Shown piece after piece: positions 57,304 to 64,000 of a DNA stretch of 64,000 bases. The notes under the pieces were generated by a model. The model did no database searches. It had not been told where the DNA came from and saw only the letters and a program-made list of their open reading frames with translations. The translations under genes were made by a program, and so were the position numbers. Every line of letters begins with the position of its first letter. Position 1 is the first letter of the stretch. Source of the DNA: Leptidea sinapis. Lineage: Eukaryota; Arthropoda; Insecta; Lepidoptera; Pieridae. The DNA lies in the NCBI RefSeq assembly GCF_905404315.1, contig NC_066281.1, positions 13,048,001 through 13,112,000 of the forward strand. The letters are read 5' to 3'.

Positions 57304-57643
57304 GAATTGCTGTTCGTTAGTCTCGCTAAAACTCGAGAACGGCTGGACCGATTTGGCTAATTTTGGTCTTGAATTATTTGTGGAGGTCCAGAGAAGGTTT
57401 AAAAGGTGAATAAATATGAAAATGCTCGAAATTAAATAAAAACAACAATTTTGTTTTTCCTTTTTCCGATGTGTCCCCTGTCGTGCAGAAATCAAATTGA
57501 AAGAATAGGTTAAAATGAATAACTAACTAGAATCTTTATATCTTTCTATCTTTCTCAGGAGATAAAAAAACAAACTTTAATTTAATTATTGATTTTTTTC
57601 TCATTACTTTTTATGGGAATACAACGTTTGCTGGGTCAGCTAG
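57268..57643 (+). mobile_element. Helitron-like element preceded by (TA)n
   Basis: A (TA) run at about 57270-57300 leads into AATGAATTGCTGTTCGTTAG and GAACGGCTGGACCGATTTGG; the end is CAACGTTTGCTGGGTCAGCTAGT. It lies between the convergent ninaA and TEP genes. Confidence 0.6.
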
Positions 57644-57902
57644 TATAATATATTTTTAACATAAATGTCATTATTACTGTGTGGCCTTTTGGTACCGGAT
57701 CTGACCGAAATTTAAATACTTTTCTTATTAAATGAAAAAAAACATTTTGAAATTATTTTAAACATTATTTGCATTCGATTGCAGAGGGAGAGAGAAAGTC
57801 TTCATGCAGGGGTGCACTTCTTCTTAAACTGTTGGAAATATAAGCAAACCAAAAAGAAGAATTACTTTTGTTCATAATTGGGTAACACACAATTTATTAA
57901 AG

Positions 57903-60900
57903 TTAACTTAACATAAGTATCAATGCAGCTATTAGAACTGTCACATAGGTTGTGGTGTGACTGTGCGCGGAATCAGGCGCTGTCTTCTGTTTATCTCGGT
58001 CGGCGGCGCGGTCGGTCTCGTCCGCGAGCTGCGACGCGGCAGAGCCGCACGCGGTAGCACAAGATGGCCACGTGCGGCACACGTCACACGCAGTGCTCGG
58101 AATAGCTCGGTAGAACATACGCGCTCGATGACCTGATTGAATTAAAATATATATTATATTGTGTATACTATTGGTAAAAATAATAAAAAAAAAATTCAGT
58201 TTGATAAAATAGTACCTAATGCAATTTTGTGTAGAAGGGTACTGAAATACTGGCAACATTGTGGCAATTAACAGCAGGTTGATTGTAATGGCTCCTGAAC
58301 TAAACCTCAAACTAAAATCTTAGGAAACAGAAAAACGCCTAAGTAAAGTTTTTTTAAGAGAAATTTCATTTAAATCTGAAAATTTCAGGACTGGGTGGTT
58401 TCTGGTGATGGATGAGGAAAAAAGCAGCATAAACTTCACGGCTTCTTACATATTTTGTAGAAAGTGGTTTAATTCCTTGTTATATGGTTTATCCTGGTTT
58501 ATCCTTGTTATGTGGTATTCCACATAAATACCTACCCGCCTTACAAAACTAACAACATTTGTTAGATTGGTTATCATCTTCATGACAATATTATAGTTGG
58601 ATAATTAATTACGTGGGTTAGTCATGACATTTTTTTCTGTTTTTGCCATTAAAGGATATGAAAATGATGTACTTCGAAAATAATATCTTCTTAGACGTGT
58701 TAAGAAGTAAGCCGCTGCATAATTGCACCAAACACATCTTTTGTTATGGACATAAAATGGCGCATATCGTTGGCGTATACTATTTTGGCCAAACACGAGT
58801 CTCTAAAAAAATTGTAATTTGATTTCTCTGGTATTGTAGGAGAACAAATTTGGCACAAAATTAAGAAAAAAATTTTCATAAAAATACCAAAGTATAAATT
58901 AATATCTCTTACTGGAGTCGTAGAGATCAAGCAGCGTGACCCAGGCAGATCGTTGTCGAGCGACCGGCAAGGCACGTGGCGCGGCCAGGGTGGCGCAGCG
59001 CTCCGTCAGTCCGGTGCGCAGCCACGCTAACACACGGGACCCACCCGCAGTCAGTCGCGCGCCTACCACGTGTCGCGCCGTCTGTCACGACCATATGTTA
59101 TGTTAATCATTTTGATAAAATTGTCGATAGGGTTTAAATTTTAGGAAGTTATTATTAAAAATTTTGTTGATGTCATTTATAATATACTAGATACTACTAC
59201 CGTTACGGAAACAAATGGCGCTCTGAGAGAGAAGATTCCTTTTTTGGGCTCTTTTTATTAAATATACAAAATTGTACTGTCAATGTTATAAAATAATCAT
59301 AATCTAGTCCCAGGCTGTCCGATCTAGTTAATACGTCACACAAACAAGCAGTAATGTTTACACACACACTCACCGTTAGTTCTGTGATGGTGTTGATGTC
59401 GGCCAGGTATCCCGACGGCAGCTGCACTGTCAGGAGAGCCAGCCCACCTTCTGTCTCATTGCCCACCGCCACGAACCTGCACAAACATAATAATAATTAG
59501 TCTGGCCATGAATACTGTTACAATTAAAAATAAACAAATTATTACATTTGAATTTGGAATCTGTCATTTTTATATGATTGTTCATTGTCTTTTCTCATTT
59601 TGGCGCCAAGACATTGTACAATATTTTGCGCTAATAAAATGGAGTGCGGTGATAAAGAGAACCGAATCGCTGTGATTGCAATACACCGAGTAGGTAGCAC
59701 TTCAGTGATGGTTTTTTGGGGTATTAGCTATGAAGGAGTGGCTGAGCCATACTTTGATGAAAAAGGTCTCAAATCATCGACACAAGTGTATAGACTAGGT
59801 ATATGACCTTGGGTAACAGTATCACAATTTTCTATTTATTTTTGTGGAGTACCAATGAAAAAAATAACTCCAGCTACTGACTTTCTCTGATAATAGATTG
59901 TTCTACTCGATATACTATTATAATAAGATTTGATTTTGCTTTACTATAATATTATGTAACCTTAAAATGAATAGAAATATATTATACATAAAACCTTCAT
60001 TTGGAACTGCTTTCACAACAAGATCGTAGAAAGAACGTAGGTACTTCCACAATTGTGGCAAGAATCTTTTTTACGTAATAATTATTAAATTTTGTAAATA
60101 ATTCCTTGATTTTATTTTGATTTGCGTTGCCTTTTATAAGAATGGTAAAACATTATTATGCCTTGAAATTATTACAAGTTTCGTGAGACATTGTTAACTT
60201 ATTTATTAATACGGCTTTATATATAAAATAATTTTAAGCCCAACCCTTGTCTCTAGAGACAAGGGGTAGGCTCTGACACCTACTTGGAAACCAGTGTTAC
60301 AAAACGCATCTCGCAATAAGACCCATAGTGCCCATGATCACATAGTGGATATTGTAACTACATATTGTGCACCAGTGGGCACCAATAGTGACATAGTGTC
60401 AGTGATACCTTGCTCGTCATTACCACCGCTTCACCCCGCGCCCTCTGTCCCGGCGCGCACTACGAGCCCGAGTATGCAGTAAGAGACGGGACGTTATCGC
60501 GAACCCACTACACTCACCCTGATGAAGGACCTCCGAATGGTCCTAAACTTGTCGGTACCGTCACCGAGAAATCATGAGTAAAGCCGTATTAATAAATAAA
60601 TTATTGTGCCTACTTCATTAATCTCAGGTACATCTGCAATGTATATATTGTTATTGTTAATAATTTATTACAGTAAAAGTAGGTGTAGGTGCAAATATTC
60701 CACTATTTGCAAGAACACCAGATGCGTATTTTAACGAATTGCTGGATCTGCAAAATTTTTATAAAAAATTATAACATCATTACCCGATACAAATGGAAAG
60801 TTGAAGGCGGTCTTTAGTAGAAACCTGGTCCACTCGAGGGTCGAGGATGTATCGGGGCCAGGCAGCCGTCACGTTGGTGCTGCCTTTAGCACTCATCCCC

Positions 60901-63900
60901 ACTATCGCGATACCTCGCCCTTCGGTCACTGCAAGCGCAGAACGTATATTGCGAATCTGAAAAGGAAAAGAAATAAGTAATGGTGTTAATTAAGACGAGG
61001 TGAATTATATGAAACAAGTTTTACTTGCTCACCGAACAAATCTTCCTTATCTTCCTTCCAAACGAGTGTAATAAAGCCGAGCGTTCAGTCTCATTCAATA
61101 TCCAACAAATAAACATCTTAGCGTGTCTAAAGATATTTTCACTTACTCACTAACAAAAAAGCTATAGCACACCGACTCGGAAGGTACCTTCGTGTTGACT
61201 ATTGAGGCGATTGGGGAGAAATTGAGTCATTTATTTGGTACAAACATGCGAGCTTATAATACGTTTTATAAAAATTCATTTCTAACGTTCTTAAGCGCGT
61301 AGAAAAAATCATGAAAATAGTATTTCTAACTTGTTTGCCTAATGGCTATCGAATATTCTGACGGAAAACGAGACTGACCATTTACAATATAGATACATAT
61401 CTTAAATCTCTAAACAAGCAATTTATACAGGTGGACCAAAAGTCCGTTTACATTTGATTTGGTTGCCACGTCTAGCAACGGCGGCGGAGGGGGGTGGAGG
61501 GGTTACGCATTGCAAGAACGGCCAATGGGAATTTAGTACCATGGCGTCGTTTAGCGGTAGTCAACGTGCATTTTGTGTACGCGAGTACTATCGAAACAAC
61601 GATTCTGCGACCTTAGCTCAACGAAAGTTTTGCAATCATTACAAGGTACGACACAAAAATCAAGCTCCATCAGGTGTGTTAATTAAATAATGGGTGCTCA
61701 AGTTTGAGAAGACGGGTTCAACTATGGATTTACCTCGATCTGGCCGGCCTAGAACGTCGAGGGACCCCGAAAACGTGGAGCGAGTAAAATCGTCTGTTCG
61801 TGACCAACCTGGACTATCAACTCGAAAGCGGTCTGCTGTCCTTAACGTGCCAAGATAATGATGTATTAAACCGCATTCTCAAGAAAGATTTAAGTCTACA
61901 TTCCTATAAAATCCAAATGGTGCAGGAATTAAGGCCTCAGGACCATGCCACTAGGTTGCAGTTTGCGAACGAAATGGTAGAGCGATGCACCAGTTTTACA
62001 AACATTTTTTTCTCAACTAGGCACACTTCCACCTAAATGGGCATGTTAATAGACAAAATTGTCGTTATTGGAGTGACACTATGTCATGGTGATCAAAAAC
62101 CCCTGCATTCCAGCCAACCAACCCAGTAACTTTTGACGAATTAAAGGATCGTATTCGCACAGAAATCCAAAACATCTCAACAGAAACATGTTAAGCTGTC
62201 ATCGAAAATTTCCGCTCTAGATTGCAGCAATGCCAGAATAATGAAGGATTGCATATGGATGATGTGATTTTTAAGAAATTAATTCCCCTTTTGTTTACTA
62301 TCGAAAACAATAAACAGTTTTGATCTACTGTAATTAGTTTTTTTTAATCATCATTCCAATTATAAACGGACTTTTGGTCCACCCTGTATTTATAATCTGA
62401 ATCTCGGAAATGGCTCCAACGACTTTAATGAAATTTAGTATACAGGTAGTTTTAGGGGCGAGCAATCGATCTAGCTAGGTTTAATTTTTTTTTAAATGTA
62501 GTTTTATCCGTGTTTTAATGAGAAACTGCTATAATAACATTAGAAAACAAAGATAAATTTCGCCACTATATAAAAGACTATAATAGCTCAGATGGGACAT
62601 TGGGTGATCCGGACAGCAGAAGACCCCGGTTCGAATCCAGATGTCCTATTAGTTTTTTTTGTTCAAGTTTTGTACCTTCGTAAAAATCCGGGCAAGGCTC
62701 GGTCGTCCAGTAACTATTTACTTTAAGATACATATATTCAATTTAAGGATCACACCTTCTTCACAAACTTCAGCGAAAGTGTATCAAGAAACTGTCTTAG
62801 ATCGTGTCGTGAAACCTCTTAGCAACACGCTTTTAAAAATGGACTTTGGACTTTCGATAGGTATATATCTAGATTACAAGGCACGAACTGCCCAAGGCTC
62901 GGCTGGAAGTGAACGTTTCGCACTTTATAGGAGCTGAAGCCTGGCCCCTGTCAAGACAATATGATCTGAACACTTTGATTTATAGATTATGGTAAGTTTT
63001 AGAGGACAGTTTTACCAGTAGGAGCCTCCTTTGCACTAGATGCCGGCTAGATTATGAATACCACAACGGCGCCCATTTCTGCCGTGAAGCAGTAGTGTTT
63101 AGACATATTGTGTTTCGGTCCGAAGGGCGCCGTAGCTCACTAGCTATAATTTTTTGGGAAGGTTCTTTAAGCTGGTCAGACCAGTGGAAGGCTCCTTTAC
63201 CAGGATGCCAAGTGAAATTATTGAGCAAATGAGACTTACCATGTTATCTCTCAAGGTGACGAGCGCAATTGTAGTGATGTTCAGAATTGTTGACTTTTTC
63301 AAGAATCCTGAGCGGCACTGTATTGACACGGGCAGGGCGTATCAATTACCATCAGCTGAAATTCCTACTCATGTCTTCCCTTATTTTTATAAAAAAATGG
63401 TATCCAACTATCAAGTCAGAAGCCAATCGTAGTCATTTTGAATATAATTTTTATTCATTACTGTATCGTCAAAAAATAAATACATATTGGTTTAAAGATT
63501 ACATTACTTACAGTGAAACTTGTCCTATCTGATGGATGAAAATAATACTTCGGATTTATAAATAACATGTACTAAAGTATAAATAACATAAAAGAGCGAT
63601 TTCTACTTAAAATCATATTTTTTAATAATATAGATTTGATGATGAGGCCACAATCTGAGAGTTGAACAAGACATATAAAGATCTATGAACGTGACGTCAC
63701 TCGAACGGTTGGCTCAGTGGAAGAGTGCTCGCTCGCGAGAGGACGCAGGTTCGAGTGTTAATTTATGAAATATAGATTTATATTATGCCTACCAGCTGTG
63801 TTTGTATGATGAGAGCATTGTCGGAGTCGATGTTGAACTGTCGGGGCTCGTCAAAACCGCTCACGTTCACGGACACTCTCAGCTTGGTCGAGGTCTTGAT

Positions 63901-63930
63901 AGCCTCCGCAAACTGTGCCACTGCGTCTAT
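57903..63930 (-). CDS. Thioester/alpha-2-macroglobulin-like protein (TEP/CD109 type), C-terminal five exons
   Basis: Partial gene; the N-terminal exons lie beyond 64000. Minus-strand exons in reading order: 63793-63930, 60784-60956, 59374-59476, 58913-59081, 57903-58132. They sum to 813 nt (270 codons and a stop) with compatible phases. The first ends a thioester domain and enters the CUB (FAEAIKTSTKLRVSVNVSGF, NALIIQTQL). The second has GRGIAIVGMSAKGSTNVTAA. The third and fourth form the receptor-binding MG8 domain (LALLTVQLPSGYLADINTI, SRVLAWLRTGLTERC, SAWVTLLDLYDS). The end (CDVCRTWPSCATACGSA, a polar spacer, then YVTVLIAALILMLS) looks like a GPI-attachment signal, as in CD109. Soluble insect TEPs lack this. 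Role in immunity or surface binding is inferred from family. It converges with ninaA. Confidence 0.87.
59585..59806 (+). pseudogene. Mariner-type transposase fragment
   Basis: Encodes ENRIAVIAIHRVGSTSVMVF, WGISYEGVAEPYFDEKGLK and then a stop. This is the central block of IS630/mariner transposases. No TIRs found. Lies in a TEP intron. Confidence 0.65.
60235..60600. repeat. Unclassified moderately GC-rich repeat-like segment
   Basis: Holds GATGAAGGACCTCCGAATGG and CCGTCACCGAGAAATCATGA, wording I associate with lepidopteran retroposon tails. The 62-codon open frame at 60294-60482 looks incidental. Confidence 0.35.
61428..62386 (+). mobile_element. Degenerate DUF4817/mariner-type element
   Basis: The ends CAGGTGGACCAAAAGTCCGT and (complement) CAGGGTGGACCAAAAGTCCG are inverted repeats; TA lies outside each. 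The plus-strand frame from about 61541 encodes the N-terminal domain (MASFSGSQRAFCVREYYRNN, QRKFCNHYKVRHKN), then HTH-like GRPRTSRDPENVERVKSSV in another frame, and the C-terminal end (LHMDDVIFKK). The catalytic core is largely deleted. Confidence 0.85.
62575..62655 (+). repeat. tRNA-like SINE head
   Basis: Reads TAATAGCTCAGATGGGACAT with a B box GGTTCGAATCC. It lacks a convincing closed acceptor stem, so it is judged a SINE or tRNA pseudogene. Confidence 0.5.
63014..63150 (+). repeat. SR300 repeat copy 11, truncated
   Basis: Head part only: CCAGTAGGAGCCTCCTTTGC through the GGCGCCGTAGCTCACTAGCT region. Confidence 0.8.
63181..63398 (+). repeat. SR300 repeat copy 12, internally deleted
   Basis: Starts CCAGTGGAAGGCTCCTTTAC, jumps past the second hairpin, and continues to the tail TTATTTTTATAAAAAAA. 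It is in tandem with copy 11. Confidence 0.8.
63697..63775 (+). repeat. SINE family 1 copy
   Basis: CGAACGGTTGGCTCAGTGGA, GAGTGCTCGCTCG and the B-box-like GCAGGTTCGAGTGTT. It ends 18 bp below the TEP exon donor at 63793. Confidence 0.6.
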
Positions 63931-64000
63931 CTGAAATATTTGTTTATTATATTTGTTTCCGAAGCGGTAGTAGTATCTAGTAGTATAAGAAATGACATCA

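Noticed and set aside
57903..58310. The full 135-codon open frame as one coding unit starting at 58310
   Set aside because: The first 59 codons are intronic. The true exon starts at a CAG acceptor at 58132 and joins the upstream TEP exon in phase.
62580..62655. A tRNA gene on the plus strand
   Set aside because: B-box-like sequence only; the stems do not form a convincing cloverleaf.
1..64000. A CRISPR array, operon or other prokaryote-type system
   Set aside because: No regularly spaced repeats, no operon-like gene packing, and all recognisable genes are spliced animal genes.

Overview
The window looks like nuclear DNA of a lepidopteran (moth or butterfly). It is AT-rich, its genes have short GT-AG introns, its proteins best resemble insect orthologues, and its introns are packed with the LINE, SINE, Helitron-like and Tc1/mariner debris typical of this order. 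The species cannot be named from the sequence. No bacterial-type operon, CRISPR array or rRNA was seen.

Four protein-coding genes can be reconstructed exon by exon. (1) 2858-44127, plus strand: a complete MEGF8 orthologue in 20 coding exons, whose phases sum to one open frame of 2,807 codons. It carries a signal peptide, two CUB domains, two kelch propellers, PSI, EGF and laminin-EGF modules, one transmembrane helix and a short tail with an MAKRPFA motif. (2) 47505-47924, minus strand: a two-exon ENY2/e(y)2 gene (93 aa), tail-to-tail with MEGF8. (3) 51385-56733, plus strand: a six-exon ninaA-type cyclophilin (236 aa) with signal peptide, cyclophilin fold and C-terminal membrane anchor; an 11-bp photoreceptor-type homeodomain dimer site lies 87 bp before its start codon. 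(4) 57903-63930, minus strand: the last five coding exons (270 codons) of a thioester/alpha-2-macroglobulin-like (TEP/CD109) protein with a GPI-type C terminus; its 5' part lies beyond the right edge.

The rest is mostly mobile DNA. A structured interspersed repeat of about 300 bp, called SR300 here (a local label), occurs about 12 times in both orientations. There are three Tc1/mariner-type elements with recognisable TIRs and TA target duplications: a mariner (8625-9826), a Tc1-like element (26202-27727) and a DUF4817-type element (61428-62386). A Harbinger-like MITE has a TAA target duplication (14857-15449). A LINE with intact 15-bp target duplications lacks its reverse-transcriptase domain (19424-22123). 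There are many truncated LINE 3' ends, three or more tRNA-derived SINE families, a cluster of Helitron-like elements, and several large fold-back structures. Several insertions sit within 10-40 bp of MEGF8 splice sites.

The four genes show no obvious functional link: MEGF8 is a cell-surface regulator (Hedgehog/BMP-type signalling in vertebrates), ENY2 is a chromatin/mRNA-export factor, ninaA is an opsin chaperone and the TEP is an immune/cell-surface protein. I found no new multi-gene system. The most interesting signals are the ninaA promoter motif, the SR300 family with its conserved nested inverted repeats, and the insertion histories that can be read directly from target duplications and an empty paralogous site.
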